A stretch of 64,000 nt of DNA from Duganella rivi (lineage in GTDB: Bacteria; Pseudomonadota; Gammaproteobacteria; Burkholderiales; Burkholderiaceae_D), in the NCBI RefSeq assembly GCF_009857435.1, contig NZ_WWCK01000003.1, positions 682,001 to 746,000 of the forward strand, read 5' to 3'. Positions 1 through 8,484 of this stretch are shown here, one piece after another; the first letter of the stretch is position 1; each line of letters opens with the position of its first letter. The notes under the pieces are model-generated. The model ran no database searches and was not told the origin of the DNA. It saw only the letters and a list, made by a program, of their open reading frames with translations. Position numbers and translations under genes: made by a program.

Positions 1-118
1 CGCGGCTCAGCTTGGCGACCAGCGCCAGCGCTTCCGGCACCAGAATGGTTTCGTAGCCAGGCTTGATCTCGCCGGTGATTTGCATGCCTGCTGGCAAAGT
101 GATGGTGGACTGCGTCAT
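1..118 (-). CDS. aceB: malate synthase A, N-terminal fragment (partial)
   Basis: The first 39 codons of a minus-strand gene that runs off the left edge. The start codon is the ATG at 118-116, preceded on its own strand by a GGAGACC-like ribosome site. The readable N-terminus (MTQSTITLPAGMQITGEIKP, then a segment ending in ALALVAKLSR) resembles the start of betaproteobacterial malate synthase A, which condenses glyoxylate and acetyl-CoA to malate in the glyoxylate shunt. The divergent LysR gene fits this locus. Only the N-terminus is visible, with no catalytic residues, so the call rests on recognising this short stretch. Confidence 0.65.
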   Translation of the reverse strand, partial: MTQSTITLPAGMQITGEIKPGYETILVPEALALVAKLSR

Positions 119-307
119 TTGTGGTCTCCGTAAAAAAATGTCAACGAATCAGCTCATTATATGCCTGTTGCACTGCGGTGTTTTTAGTGTGTCGGCTCAG
201 TTACGCAGTGAATTGTTTTACAGTATATTCACTCGTTAGTTATGCAAACAAGACTAAAAATCACTTCATCTATGCGTTTTTGTAAAAAGTGACGGAGACA
301 GGTATTC
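119..307. promoter_or_regulatory. divergent control region between aceB-like gene and LysR gene
   Basis: This 189-base AT-richer gap separates two divergent genes. It carries a perfect inverted repeat (AGTGAAT at 207-213, ATTCACT at 227-233, 13-base spacer). Arm centres are 20 bases apart, about two helical turns, as expected for a dimeric regulator. LysR-type proteins commonly bind dyads next to their own promoter and control the divergent neighbour. That the 308-1219 protein binds here is inferred. I could not assign confident -35/-10 boxes. Confidence 0.5.
207..233. promoter_or_regulatory. perfect 7-bp inverted repeat, candidate LysR operator
   Basis: AGTGAAT at 207-213 and ATTCACT at 227-233 are exact reverse complements separated by 13 bases of AT-rich sequence. 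The site is 75 bases upstream of the LysR start and 89 bases upstream of the malate synthase start. Position and symmetry suit an operator; binding is untested. Confidence 0.45.
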
Positions 308-1219
308 ATGGGGCAGTTCAGGCAGATTTCCACTTTTGTTGAGGTTGTTGCGCGGGGCAGTCTCTCTGCGGCGGCGCGCGCCGAGGGCATCGCGCCGGCG
401 ATGATAGGCCGGCGCCTGGACGCACTGGAGACGCGCCTGGGCGTTAAGCTGCTGCAACGCACCACGCGCAAGCTGGCGCTGACCGATGAGGGCGCCGCCT
501 TCCTCGAAGACTGCCAGCGCATCCTCGCAGAACTGGAAGAAGCAGAATCGGCCGTATCGGAGCGTAGCGCGCATGCCACAGGTCATTTGATGATCTCGGC
601 GCCGGCCGGTTTTGGCCGCCAGCACGTGGCGCCGCTGCTGCCCTCCTTCCTTGCCGAGCACCGCGACGTCACCGTCACGCTGAATATGAGCGACCGTGTG
701 GTTGATATCGTCGGCGAAGGCATCGACGTGGCGATCCGCATCGCCAGCCTGTCGGATTCCAGCCTGGTCAGCGTCAAGCTGGCCGATAACGAGCGCGTGG
801 TGGTCGGTTCGCCCGCCTATCTCAAACGCCACGGCAAGCCGGAAACGCTGGCCGATCTGACCAGACATAACTGCCTCGCCATCAGCAGCGAGGGCAGCCA
901 GCGTGGCTGGACTTTCCGCGAGGACGGCAAGAACGTGGTGCTGAAGGTGAACGGCAACATGGCCTGCAACGACGGCCAGGTGCTGCACGAGTGGGCGCTG
1001 GCCGGCAAGGGGCTGGCGTGGCGTTCGATGTGGGAAGTGGGCAGCGCGATTGAGGCAGGCAAGCTGCAAACCGTGCTGGACGGCTATGCTGCGCCGGGCA
1101 ACGACATTTACGCCGTGTTTGCGCAGCGCCGCCACCTGCCGCTGCGGATCCGCGCCTTCGTCGACTTCCTGCGCCACAGCTACTCGCAGCCCGATTACTG
1201 GCGCAAACCGATAAAGTGA
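308..1219 (+). CDS. LysR-family transcriptional regulator
   Basis: A 303-residue LysR-type regulator. Residues 1-60 form the winged helix-turn-helix (FVEVVARGSLSAAARAEG, then IGRRLDALETRLGVKLLQR); residues 90-295 are the substrate-binding effector domain. It resembles the CrgA/DsdC-like group common in betaproteobacteria. The ATG at 308 is preceded by GGAGA a few bases upstream. It is divergent from the malate synthase start, so it may control the glyoxylate shunt gene, its own gene, or both. The effector is unknown. Length and domain order are normal for the family. Confidence 0.9.
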   Translation: MGQFRQISTFVEVVARGSLSAAARAEGIAPAMIGRRLDALETRLGVKLLQRTTRKLALTDEGAAFLEDCQRILAELEEAESAVSERSAHATGHLMISAPAGFGRQHVAPLLPSFLAEHRDVTVTLNMSDRVVDIVGEGIDVAIRIASLSDSSLVSVKLADNERVVVGSPAYLKRHGKPETLADLTRHNCLAISSEGSQRGWTFREDGKNVVLKVNGNMACNDGQVLHEWALAGKGLAWRSMWEVGSAIEAGKLQTVLDGYAAPGNDIYAVFAQRRHLPLRIRAFVDFLRHSYSQPDYWRKPIK

Positions 1220-1225
1220 ACAGGC

Positions 1226-1256
1226 AAAAAAAAATCCTCGGATACCGAGGATTTCT
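1226..1256. terminator. bidirectional intrinsic terminator
   Basis: An 8-bp stem (ATCCTCGG at 1234-1241 with CCGAGGAT at 1245-1252) has an A run on its left and T-rich sequence on its right. It lies between the converging LysR gene and cold-shock gene and can end transcripts from both sides. Confidence 0.8.
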
Positions 1257-1276
1257 TGATCGTTAGATCCAGCGTA

Positions 1277-1480
1277 TTAGATAGGCTGAATGTTCGAAGC
1301 TTGCTTGCCTTTAGGGCCGGCGGTTACTTCGAAAGAAACACGTTGGTTCTCTTGCAGGGATTTGAAGCCTGCGGTTTGAATCGCCGAGAAGTGAGCGAAC
1401 AGATCTTCGCCGCCTTCGTCAGGGGTGATGAAGCCAAAACCCTTCGAATCATTGAACCATTTTACGATACCAGTTGCCAT
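1277..1480 (-). CDS. cold-shock protein, CspA family
   Basis: A 67-residue single cold-shock (OB-fold) domain that binds single-stranded RNA or DNA and acts as an RNA chaperone. Both nucleic-acid motifs are present: RNP1 as KGFGFITP and RNP2 as DLFAHFS. Length matches the family (65-70 residues). The frame is open further upstream, but the ATG at 1480 starts the conserved [10 protein letters not shown] sequence and has an AGGAATTGTA ribosome site; the upstream extension does not look like protein. A long leader with a hairpin precedes it, as in regulated csp genes. The paralogue number cannot be told. Confidence 0.95.
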   Translation of the reverse strand: MATGIVKWFNDSKGFGFITPDEGGEDLFAHFSAIQTAGFKSLQENQRVSFEVTAGPKGKQASNIQPI

Positions 1481-1714
1481 TACAATTCCTATTTCAGTTA
1501 ATTTGGGCTTGCGCCCGTGATATCGTTTTTGAGGCAAGAAAGAACAAACTGCACTACTCTTGAATCTAAACGATCCCGCATTATACCCATTTACGAGAGA
1601 AAAGCACGTTTCCACGAAAATAAATGCAACCTGTCGCATTTTTTGGTAGAAAGCTCTCGAAACGGCATGTAGGTGTCATTATAGACAACAAATCCGCGCA
1701 AGGTTTGACCTAAA
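1481..1714 (-). promoter_or_regulatory. long 5' leader and promoters of the cold-shock gene
   Basis: This gap contains no other credible gene. Read on the minus strand it holds two perfect TATAAT hexamers, at 1585-1580 and 1683-1678, which would give leaders of roughly 95 and 190 bases. Neither has a convincing -35 box. A short GC hairpin (GGGC at 1505-1508, GCCC at 1513-1516, TTGC loop) lies 25 bases upstream of the start codon. Long structured leaders are typical of csp mRNAs, where structure changes with temperature; that role here is inferred. Confidence 0.5.
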
Positions 1715-2068
1715 TCAATCGAACTGGCTTGCCTTGGCGTCCCGTGTGGCCCACTGCAACAGTTTTTCGACTTCCGGCACTACCGCCGCCCAGCCGGTTT
1801 GCGTGTTCAGCACGCCGCGCACCATCTGCTCGATGCGGCGCGATTCCTGTCCAAACACCGCATAGCCGAAAGTGCCGGCCGATCCCGCCACGCCGTGCAG
1901 CACTTCGTGCAGCTGGTGCAGCGCGTCTTGCGGCGGCTGCTCGCCGCCGGCCACGCAAGCGCCCAGCGCAGCACGGATTTTTTCGAGGGTGCCCGGCACG
2001 GTGGCGGCGAACTTCTCGTTCAGCGCCGCCAGCCGCGCCCGGAAATCAGGATCGACAGGAGTAGCCAT
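1715..2068 (-). CDS. HPt (histidine phosphotransfer) domain protein
   Basis: A 117-residue, single-domain HPt-like four-helix protein. The phosphorylatable histidine is His58 within LHGVAGSAGTFGY, which matches the HPt core pattern H-x-x-x-G-S-A. Such proteins relay phosphate between hybrid kinases and response regulators. I chose the ATG at 2068, which begins MATPVDPDFR 10 bases after the upp stop; an upstream in-frame ATG at 2110 lies inside upp. Close spacing suggests cotranscription and perhaps translational coupling with upp. No hybrid kinase lies nearby, so its partner is encoded elsewhere. Confidence 0.8.
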   Translation of the reverse strand: MATPVDPDFRARLAALNEKFAATVPGTLEKIRAALGACVAGGEQPPQDALHQLHEVLHGVAGSAGTFGYAVFGQESRRIEQMVRGVLNTQTGWAAVVPEVEKLLQWATRDAKASQFD

Positions 2069-2078
2069 GGGGATGAGA

Positions 2079-2729
2079 TTATTTAGTGCCGAAGATACGG
2101 TCGCCTGCATCGCCCAAGCCTGGGATGATGTAAGCGTGATCGTTCAGGTGCGAATCTAGCGAGGCGCAGTAAATCTTCACGCCCGGATGGGCTTTCTGGA
2201 ACACTTCAATGCCTTCTGGCGCCGCCACCAGCGCCAGGAAGATGATCTGGTCGTCGGTAACGCCGCGCTTTTTCAGCACGTCCACCGCGTGCACGGCCGA
2301 ATTGCCGGTCGCAACCATCGGATCGCACAGGATGAAGGTGCGCTCGGCGGTGTCCGGCAGGCGCACCAGGTATTCCACCGGCTGGTGCGTTGCAGGATCG
2401 CGGAACACGCCGATGTGGCCGACGCGGGCCGACGGCACCAGATCCAGCAGGCCGTCGCTCATGCCGATACCGGCGCGCAGAATCGGCACGATGGCCAGCT
2501 TGCGGCCGGCAATCACCGGCGCTTCGATGGTCATCAGCGGGGTTTCAACGGTGCGGGTGGTGAGCGGCAGGTCGCGGGTGATTTCGTAACCCATCAGCAG
2601 CGTGATTTCCTTGAGCAGGTCGCGGAAGGTACGGGTCGACGTATCCTTGGCGCGCATGTGGCTCAGCTTGTGCTGGATCAGCGGGTGATCGGTGATGAAC
2701 AGGTTAGGAAAACGCGGATCTTGTTTCAT
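2079..2729 (-). CDS. upp: uracil phosphoribosyltransferase
   Basis: A 216-residue enzyme that makes UMP from uracil and PRPP in pyrimidine salvage. The PRPP-binding loop is visible as [14 protein letters not shown] near residue 140, and the C-terminal uracil-binding region ends in [14 protein letters not shown]. The size is close to the E. coli enzyme (208 residues). The start at 2729 gives the typical N-terminus [20 protein letters not shown]. The HPt gene follows at once on the same strand. The AidB-like gene upstream (stop at 2790) is on the same strand, 60 bases away. Confidence 0.97.
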   Translation of the reverse strand: MKQDPRFPNLFITDHPLIQHKLSHMRAKDTSTRTFRDLLKEITLLMGYEITRDLPLTTRTVETPLMTIEAPVIAGRKLAIVPILRAGIGMSDGLLDLVPSARVGHIGVFRDPATHQPVEYLVRLPDTAERTFILCDPMVATGNSAVHAVDVLKKRGVTDDQIIFLALVAAPEGIEVFQKAHPGVKIYCASLDSHLNDHAYIIPGLGDAGDRIFGTK

Positions 2730-2789
2730 TAGTTTTGCTCTTCATTAGACGGTTATCAGCGGCATTATACTATTGGGACGGCGGGCATC

Positions 2790-4466
2790 TTATTCGACCA
2801 GCGCCCGCGCCAGGATCGCCGGGCAATCCACGCCCGGCGGCAAGCGGCCATATGCGCCGCCAGGTTCGCGCTTTAAGCGCGAGGCCATGAAGGCCCCCGA
2901 CACGCAGGCCGGCGCGTGGCGCAGCAGCAGCGCCGCTTGCACCGCCAGCACCACGCGCTCAGCCAGCACGCGGGCGCCGAATTCCTCGGGCTGTTGCTGC
3001 GCGAGGTCGGCCAGCAAGGTCGAGCGATAGGCGACAAAGAAGGTGTCGCCATTGCCGGCCAGCGCCAATTCGGCGGCCAGCGCCTCGCGCGCCTCCGGCG
3101 ACTTGGCAAAGGCGCGCAGCAAGTCGAGGCACATCACGTTGCCCGAACCTTCCCAGATCGAGTTGACCGGCAGCTCGCGGTACAGGCGCGCCAGCGGGCT
3201 CTCCTCCACGTAGCCGCTGCCGCCGATAACCTCCATCGCCTCCGCACCAAAGCCGGGGCCGCGCTTGCAGACCCAGTATTTAGCGGCAGGCGTCAGCACG
3301 CGCGCCAGCATGGCTTGCGCCGGATCGTTGATCTCATCGAAGCAGCGCGCCAGCCGCATCGCCAGCACCGTTGCGGCTTCGGATTCCAGCGCCAGATCGG
3401 CCAGCACGTTTTGCATCAGCGGCTGCTCGGCCAGCGGACGGCCAAACGCCACGCGGCGGCGCGCATGATGCAGCGCATGCGTCAGCGCAGCGCGCATCGT
3501 GCCTGCGCTGCCGAGTACGCAATCGAGCCGGGTGTAGCCGCCCATCTCCAGGATGGTCGGAATGCCGCGCCCCTGCTTGCCGATCAGCCAGCCGTAGGCG
3601 CCGGTAAACTCCACTTCCGACGAAGCATTCGAGCGATTGCCGACCTTGTCCTTCAGCCGCTGCACGCGGATCGCGTTACGCTCGCCGTTCGGCAAATAGC
3701 GCGGCAGGAAGAAACACGACAGCCCCGCGCTGCCTGCCTCGTCGGTCTGCGCCAAAATGAGATGCGCATCGCTTTGCGGCGCCGAGAAGAACCACTTGTG
3801 GCCGACGATGCGGAACACATCCTCGCCCTCCTCGCCAAACAAGGCGCGCGCCTCGGACGGCAGCACCGGCGCGGCGCGGGTAGTGTTGGCGCGCACGTCC
3901 GAACCGCCCTGCTTCTCGGTCATGCCCATGCCGATGATTACGCTTCGCTTCTGCTCGACAGGCAGCGAGCGCGGATCGTAATCATTGGACAAGATCTTGG
4001 GCAGCCATTTGGCGGCAATGCGCGGCGCCTGCTTCAGCGCCGGTACCGAGGCGTAGGTCATGGTCACCGGGCACTGCGAGCCATTTTCCAGTTGGCCGAA
4101 CATCAAGTAACGGGCCGCTCGCGCCACCTGCGCGCCGGCGCCGCCCTGCCATGGCGAAGAATGCGTGCCGTGGCCAATCAGCAGCGCCATCAGGCTATGC
4201 CAGGACGGATGGAACTCCATCTCGTCAATGCGATGGCCTTCGCGATCGTAATTGTGCAGCTTAGGTGTGTACAGATTGGCGAGCCGCGCCAGATCCAGCA
4301 TTTCAGCCTTGCCCAGCTCGGCGCCGAGCGCATGCAGCGAGGCCGCCGCATCTGCCGCGCCTTCGCGCTCCAAGGCTTCCTGCAGGGCCGGATCGGCCGC
4401 AAACAGGTTGATATTGCCAAACGGCGCAACAGTATTGCGCACTTCGTGGGTGTCAAAAGGCTGCAT
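2790..4466 (-). CDS. aidB: AidB-like acyl-CoA dehydrogenase
   Basis: A 558-residue flavoprotein of the acyl-CoA dehydrogenase superfamily, AidB branch. It aligns along its length with E. coli AidB (541 residues), sharing blocks such as GMGMTEKQGGSDV, GHKWFFSAPQSDAHL, RLKDKVGNRSNASSEVEF, CKRGPGFGAEAMEVIGG and YRELPVNSIWEGSGN. AidB is induced by alkylating agents and binds DNA; its natural substrate is unsettled, with isovaleryl-CoA activity reported. I chose the ATG at 4466 (MQPFDTHEVRN) because GGAGA lies just upstream. The frame stays open further but overlaps the divergent thiolase gene. The neighbouring thiolase and crotonase suggest a link to acyl-CoA metabolism. Confidence 0.9.
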   Translation of the reverse strand: MQPFDTHEVRNTVAPFGNINLFAADPALQEALEREGAADAAASLHALGAELGKAEMLDLARLANLYTPKLHNYDREGHRIDEMEFHPSWHSLMALLIGHGTHSSPWQGGAGAQVARAARYLMFGQLENGSQCPVTMTYASVPALKQAPRIAAKWLPKILSNDYDPRSLPVEQKRSVIIGMGMTEKQGGSDVRANTTRAAPVLPSEARALFGEEGEDVFRIVGHKWFFSAPQSDAHLILAQTDEAGSAGLSCFFLPRYLPNGERNAIRVQRLKDKVGNRSNASSEVEFTGAYGWLIGKQGRGIPTILEMGGYTRLDCVLGSAGTMRAALTHALHHARRRVAFGRPLAEQPLMQNVLADLALESEAATVLAMRLARCFDEINDPAQAMLARVLTPAAKYWVCKRGPGFGAEAMEVIGGSGYVEESPLARLYRELPVNSIWEGSGNVMCLDLLRAFAKSPEAREALAAELALAGNGDTFFVAYRSTLLADLAQQQPEEFGARVLAERVVLAVQAALLLRHAPACVSGAFMASRLKREPGGAYGRLPPGVDCPAILARALVE

Positions 4467-4544
4467 ATTGTCTCCGTTCAAAACGTCATTATTGGTTTTC
4501 TTGAACAATGCCATATGATAAGCGCATAACAAGAGGGAGACCGC
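4467..4544. promoter_or_regulatory. divergent promoter region, aidB-like / thiolase
   Basis: A 78-base gap between divergent genes must hold both promoters. Ribosome sites are visible at each end (GGAGA before the dehydrogenase; GAGGGAGA before the thiolase). I see no clear palindromic operator. Confidence 0.45.
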
Positions 4545-5747
4545 ATGACCGAAGCGTATATTTATGAGGCCATCCGCACCCCGCGCGGCAAGGGCAAAAA
4601 GGACGGCAGCCTGCATAGCGTCAAGCCGATCTCCTTGCTGACCGGCTTGATGAGCGAACTCCAGCAGCGCCACCAGCTCGACACTGCGCTGGTCGATGAC
4701 GTGGTGCTCGGCTGTGTGACACCCATCGGCGAGCAAGGCGCGGACATCGCCAAGATCGCCGCGCTGGCTGCGGGCTGGGACTGGAAAGTGGCCGGCGTGC
4801 AGCTCAACCGCTTTTGCGCTTCTGGCTTGGAAGCCGTCAATCTCGCCGCGCAAAAAGTGCGTTCTGGCTGGGAGGATTTAATCGTCGCGGGAGGCATTGA
4901 ATCGATGTCGCGCGTGCCCATGGGTTCCGACGGCGGCGCCTGGACGCTTGATCCTGAAACCAGTTTAAAAACCGGCTTCGTCCCGCAAGGCATAGGCGCG
5001 GATTTGATCGCCACCCTGGACGGCTATCACCGGGAACAGCTGGACGCCTTCGCGCTACGCTCGCAGCAAAAAGCCACCGCCGCGCGCGCAGAAGGCCGCT
5101 TCCGCTCCATCGTGCCGGTACGCGACCAAAACGGCGTCTTGATATTAGCGGAAGACGAATTCATCAAGCCCAACACCAGCATGGAAGCGCTAGAAAACCT
5201 GCAACCCGTCTTCGCCGCCATGGGCCAGCAGGGATTTGACGCCATCGCCCTGCGCAAATATCCGCAACTGCAACGTATCGAGCACCTGCACACGGCCGGC
5301 AACTCCTCCGGCATTGTGGATGGTGCGGCGCTGGCGCTGGTCGGCAGCCAAGCCGCCGGTTCGCGCCTTGGCCTTGAGCCGCGCGCGCGCATCGTGTCGG
5401 TCGCTGTCACCGGCTCCGAGCCAACCATCATGCTGACCGGCCCTGCGCCGGCGGCCCGCAAGGCACTGCAGAAAGCCGGCCTCTCCATCAACGACATCGA
5501 CCTGTTTGAAGTGAACGAAGCCTTCGCCTCCGTGGTACTGCGTTTCATCAACGGGATGGAAGTCCCGGAAGACAAAGTCAACGTCAATGGCGGCGCCATC
5601 GCACTCGGCCACCCGCTGGGCGCGACCGGCTGCATGCTGCTCGGCACCCTGCTCGACGAACTGGAAGTGCGCAAGCTGCGGCGCGGCATGGTCACCATGT
5701 GCGTGGGCGGCGGCATGGGCATCGCCACCATCATTGAACGGATATGA
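4545..5747 (+). CDS. acetyl-CoA C-acyltransferase (thiolase)
   Basis: A 400-residue thiolase that cleaves 3-ketoacyl-CoA or condenses acetyl-CoA. All active-site elements are present: nucleophile Cys91 in [10 protein letters not shown], His356 in [14 protein letters not shown], and the acid-base Cys386 in [11 protein letters not shown]. The N-terminus ([18 protein letters not shown]) is typical of the FadI/FadA-like group of betaproteobacteria. GAGGGAGA precedes the ATG at 4545. Its last four bases overlap the next start (ATGA), so the crotonase is translationally coupled. It probably takes part in fatty acid or branched-chain acyl-CoA degradation. Confidence 0.93.
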   Translation: MTEAYIYEAIRTPRGKGKKDGSLHSVKPISLLTGLMSELQQRHQLDTALVDDVVLGCVTPIGEQGADIAKIAALAAGWDWKVAGVQLNRFCASGLEAVNLAAQKVRSGWEDLIVAGGIESMSRVPMGSDGGAWTLDPETSLKTGFVPQGIGADLIATLDGYHREQLDAFALRSQQKATAARAEGRFRSIVPVRDQNGVLILAEDEFIKPNTSMEALENLQPVFAAMGQQGFDAIALRKYPQLQRIEHLHTAGNSSGIVDGAALALVGSQAAGSRLGLEPRARIVSVAVTGSEPTIMLTGPAPAARKALQKAGLSINDIDLFEVNEAFASVVLRFINGMEVPEDKVNVNGGAIALGHPLGATGCMLLGTLLDELEVRKLRRGMVTMCVGGGMGIATIIERI

Positions 5748-6598
5748 ACATGATTACCACCCACCAGAGCGGCGCCACCCTCACCGTCCTGCTGGCGGCG
5801 CGCAGCATCAACCCGCTAAGCCGCTTATTCCAGCGCGACCTGACCGCGCTGCTCGACAAGCTGGAATCGCGCCGCGCGCAGCTGGGCGCCGTCATTATCG
5901 GCTTCGACACCGAGACTGCGGATCGCAGCCATGAACTGGAACACATCATGGCGCTGACGGCGGCCCAGGCCGCCGACTGCATGCACATGCTGGACGCCTA
6001 CAACGCGCTGCTGTGCCGCCTGGAAGGCTTGGGCGTGCCGGTCACGGCCACGTTGAGCGGCGACATCAGCGGTCACGCGCTCGGCCTGGCGCTGGCTTGC
6101 CATCGCCGCATCGCCTTGCCGAACGCGCGCTTCAGCATGCCGCAAGTGCAGCTGGGGCTGGCGCCAGTCGCTGGGGAAATCGCTCGCACCGTGCGCCTGA
6201 CCGGCCTGCAAGCGGCCATGCCGCTGTTGCTGGACGGCGCCGTGCTGAACGCGGAGCAAGCGTTGCAAGCCGGCCTGCTGCATGCCGTCGCCGCGGGCGA
6301 GCCCGAGCTCACCAACACTGTCCTGAACAAAATCGCGCTGAGCCAGCCGTGGAATGCGCGCGACTACCGCCTGCCGGGCGGCGGACTCGACACCGCGCCG
6401 CTGCGCGCCCTGCTGCAAACCGCACCGGCGCTGCTGCGCATGCGGGCCGGCGGCCCATCACCGGCAGCCGAGGCCGTGTTATGCGCCATGGTCGAAGGCC
6501 TTCAAGTCGATTTTGAAAATGCACTACAAATCGAGAGCCGGTATTTTTGTCAAACAGCCATCAATCCGTTGCCTCGGAAAGGCAGTTTTTCACTCTGA
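5744..6598 (+). CDS. crotonase-fold protein, FadJ-like N-terminal remnant lacking catalytic Glu
   Basis: A 284-residue enoyl-CoA hydratase/isomerase-like protein. It resembles the hydratase part of FadJ-type multifunctional proteins: [29 protein letters not shown] and the late [19 protein letters not shown]. The 3-hydroxyacyl-CoA dehydrogenase half that normally follows is absent. In an ungapped alignment of [16 protein letters not shown] with the family's LNGTALGGGWEIALAC, the first catalytic Glu is Gly114; the second (PEV in the family) is Gln134, 20 residues later as expected for the pair. The FFAGGD oxyanion segment is also not recognisable. Its last codons read through a terminator-like hairpin. 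It is coupled to the thiolase by an ATGA overlap; the ATG at 5750 is an alternative start. It is probably inactive as a hydratase. Confidence 0.8.
   Translation: MNMITTHQSGATLTVLLAARSINPLSRLFQRDLTALLDKLESRRAQLGAVIIGFDTETADRSHELEHIMALTAAQAADCMHMLDAYNALLCRLEGLGVPVTATLSGDISGHALGLALACHRRIALPNARFSMPQVQLGLAPVAGEIARTVRLTGLQAAMPLLLDGAVLNAEQALQAGLLHAVAAGEPELTNTVLNKIALSQPWNARDYRLPGGGLDTAPLRALLQTAPALLRMRAGGPSPAAEAVLCAMVEGLQVDFENALQIESRYFCQTAINPLPRKGSFSL
6570..6590 (+). terminator. terminator-like hairpin inside the crotonase 3' end
   Basis: TGCCT (6570-6574) and AGGCA (6580-6584) pair around a 5-base loop and are followed by GTTTTT. It lies before the stop at 6596-6598, so the hairpin is translated. 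The stem is short, so strength is uncertain. Confidence 0.45.
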
Positions 6599-6762
6599 GC
6601 AGCGGTTTTTTTAGCGATCTCAAGAGATTTCTCAAAAAGTCGCTGTAATGTTGTCTTTTTTCATGCAATTTGCTTCTCAACAGTGATACATTTCGTTATG
6701 GTTTTGCAAGATTCGCCTAGCCCAATTGTTACATGCATACTTTGAAAGAATAGATCTTCGCG
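6599..6762. other. intergenic gap
   Basis: A 164-base AT-rich gap. It holds T runs near 6608 and 6655 and a weak AGCGA/TCGCT inverted repeat at 6614-6643. No gene or recognisable remnant of the missing dehydrogenase half is seen. The promoter for the downstream c-di-GMP genes should be here but has no convincing boxes. Confidence 0.4.
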
Positions 6763-8484
6763 ATGCCAACGAGTGTTTCATCCCAGCCGCGTCATGAATT
6801 GGATAACCTCATGGAAGAGGCTGGCGATGTAGTTTTTCGCCTGAATCAGCTAGGCCAGCTGCTGTTTGCCAGCCAACGCGCCACTGCCCGCATTGCCAGC
6901 GCCGCGCCGCTGGCTGGCAGCGCCATGGCCAAGCTGGTGGCCGATGGCGACCAGGCGCCGCTGGCCGCCGCATTGGCCGAAGTGCTCGAATCGCGCAATC
7001 CACGCCTGCTGGAAGTGCGCATCAAAACGCCCGACATCGAAATCTGGCATGAGCTGCGCATCTCGGCGTTCCTTAACGCGCAAGACACGCTGGAACTGCT
7101 GGTGATTGGCCGCGACATGACGGTGCAGCACGCGACCGAAGAGCGCCTGCGGCACATGGCCACGCACGATGCGCTGACCGAGCTGCCGAACCGCCTGCTG
7201 CTGTCCGACCGCATGCGCATGGTGATTGCCAATGCGCGCCGCTCGGGCCAAGGCTTCTCGGTGGCCACGATTGGACTGGACGGCTTCAAGAAAGTGAACG
7301 ATGGCCTCGGCCATCCTATCGGCGACGCCATGCTGCGCATGGCCGCGCAGCGCCTGCGCAAGACCCTGCGCGACAGCGACACGCTGGCCCGCGTCGGCGG
7401 CGATGAATTTGTCGCCGTCCTGCCCGGCACCGCCACCGAAGCGCAAATCAAGCTGGTAACGGGCCGCTTGATCGCCACGCTGCAATCGCCGTTTGAAATT
7501 GAGAGCCACACGATTTATGTCGGCGCCTCGGTCGGCGTCTCGGTCTACCCGCAGCACGCGGAAGACGAGATTCGCTTGCTGGCGCTGGCCGACGCCGCCA
7601 TGTCGCGCGCCAAGGAAACCGGCAAGGCGCGCGCCGTGGTCTACAGCCCATCGCATTCCGGCCCGCCGCAGCACGACATCTCGCTGGAAGCGGCGATGTT
7701 CCAGGCGGTGCGCGAGGGCGAGTTCCAGCTGTACTACCAGCCGATCGTCGATGCCCACACGCGAGAGATCCAGGGCTTTGAAACGCTGATGCGCTGGAAG
7801 CACCCGACGCTGGGCATGGTGCCGCCGGCGCGCTTCATCCCCATCGCCGAGACCAACGGCCTGATTAATCTGCTGGGTGCATGGGCGCTGAAAGCGGCCT
7901 GCGTGCAGCTGAAACAATTTGAAGAAGTGGCCAAGCGCAGCTTGTACATCTCTGTTAATATCAGCCCGCGACAATTCCGCAATGATAAATTTTTGGATGT
8001 GCTGGACGATGCCATCGCGTTCTCCGGCCTACTTGGTGAGCAATTGGTTTTAGAAATCACAGAAGGCACACTGATGATCGATCCAGTGCATGCCGAGTCT
8101 ATCTTGTCCAAAATGGCCGAACGTAACGCCCGCATCGCGATTGACGATTTCGGCACCGGCTACTCGTCGCTGGCCTATCTCAAGCGCTTCCCGATCTCCG
8201 TACTGAAAATCGACCGCACCTTCATCCGCGACCTGCCCGGCTCGCAGAAGGACGGCGCGATCTGCAACGCCGTGCTGGATCTGGCCAAGCACCTGAACTT
8301 GTCGGTGGTGGCGGAAGGCGTGGAGACCGAAGAACAACTGCACTACCTTGAAGAACGCGGCTGCCAGTACATCCAGGGCTACCTGACCGGCAAGCCGATG
8401 GCGGCCAACGTGGCGCTGGCCGCGCTCAAGGAAAGCATCCACGCCAAAATGGTGCCGGCGGAGCTGCGACAGGTGGCGCAATGA
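6763..8484 (+). CDS. PAS-GGDEF-EAL c-di-GMP signalling protein
   Basis: A 573-residue cytosolic protein: PAS-like sensor (about 10-125), GGDEF (130-295), EAL (305-560). The GGDEF signature is intact (212-216) with an RDSD inhibitory site at 203-206. However, the metal-binding Asp of the family (PleD Asp327) is Gly171 in TIGLDGFKKVND, so cyclase activity is doubtful. The EAL domain keeps its catalytic set: Glu340 (ETL in place of EAL), NISPRQF, EITEG, DDFGTGYSS, LKIDR, AEGVE and QGYL. Net c-di-GMP phosphodiesterase activity is most likely, with the GGDEF possibly binding GTP. The next gene overlaps by four bases (ATGA), so the two are an operon. Confidence 0.92.
   Translation: MPTSVSSQPRHELDNLMEEAGDVVFRLNQLGQLLFASQRATARIASAAPLAGSAMAKLVADGDQAPLAAALAEVLESRNPRLLEVRIKTPDIEIWHELRISAFLNAQDTLELLVIGRDMTVQHATEERLRHMATHDALTELPNRLLLSDRMRMVIANARRSGQGFSVATIGLDGFKKVNDGLGHPIGDAMLRMAAQRLRKTLRDSDTLARVGGDEFVAVLPGTATEAQIKLVTGRLIATLQSPFEIESHTIYVGASVGVSVYPQHAEDEIRLLALADAAMSRAKETGKARAVVYSPSHSGPPQHDISLEAAMFQAVREGEFQLYYQPIVDAHTREIQGFETLMRWKHPTLGMVPPARFIPIAETNGLINLLGAWALKAACVQLKQFEEVAKRSLYISVNISPRQFRNDKFLDVLDDAIAFSGLLGEQLVLEITEGTLMIDPVHAESILSKMAERNARIAIDDFGTGYSSLAYLKRFPISVLKIDRTFIRDLPGSQKDGAICNAVLDLAKHLNLSVVAEGVETEEQLHYLEERGCQYIQGYLTGKPMAANVALAALKESIHAKMVPAELRQVAQ

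Noticed and set aside
2916..4529. Plus-strand open frame of over 500 codons across the AidB-like gene
   Set aside because: Composition is rich in Arg, His and Gln as in shadow frames; the opposite strand matches AidB throughout.
6061..6120. A four-residue deletion in the crotonase active site
   Set aside because: An ungapped alignment fits better and puts Gly and Gln at the catalytic positions with the right 20-residue spacing, so substitution, not deletion, explains it.
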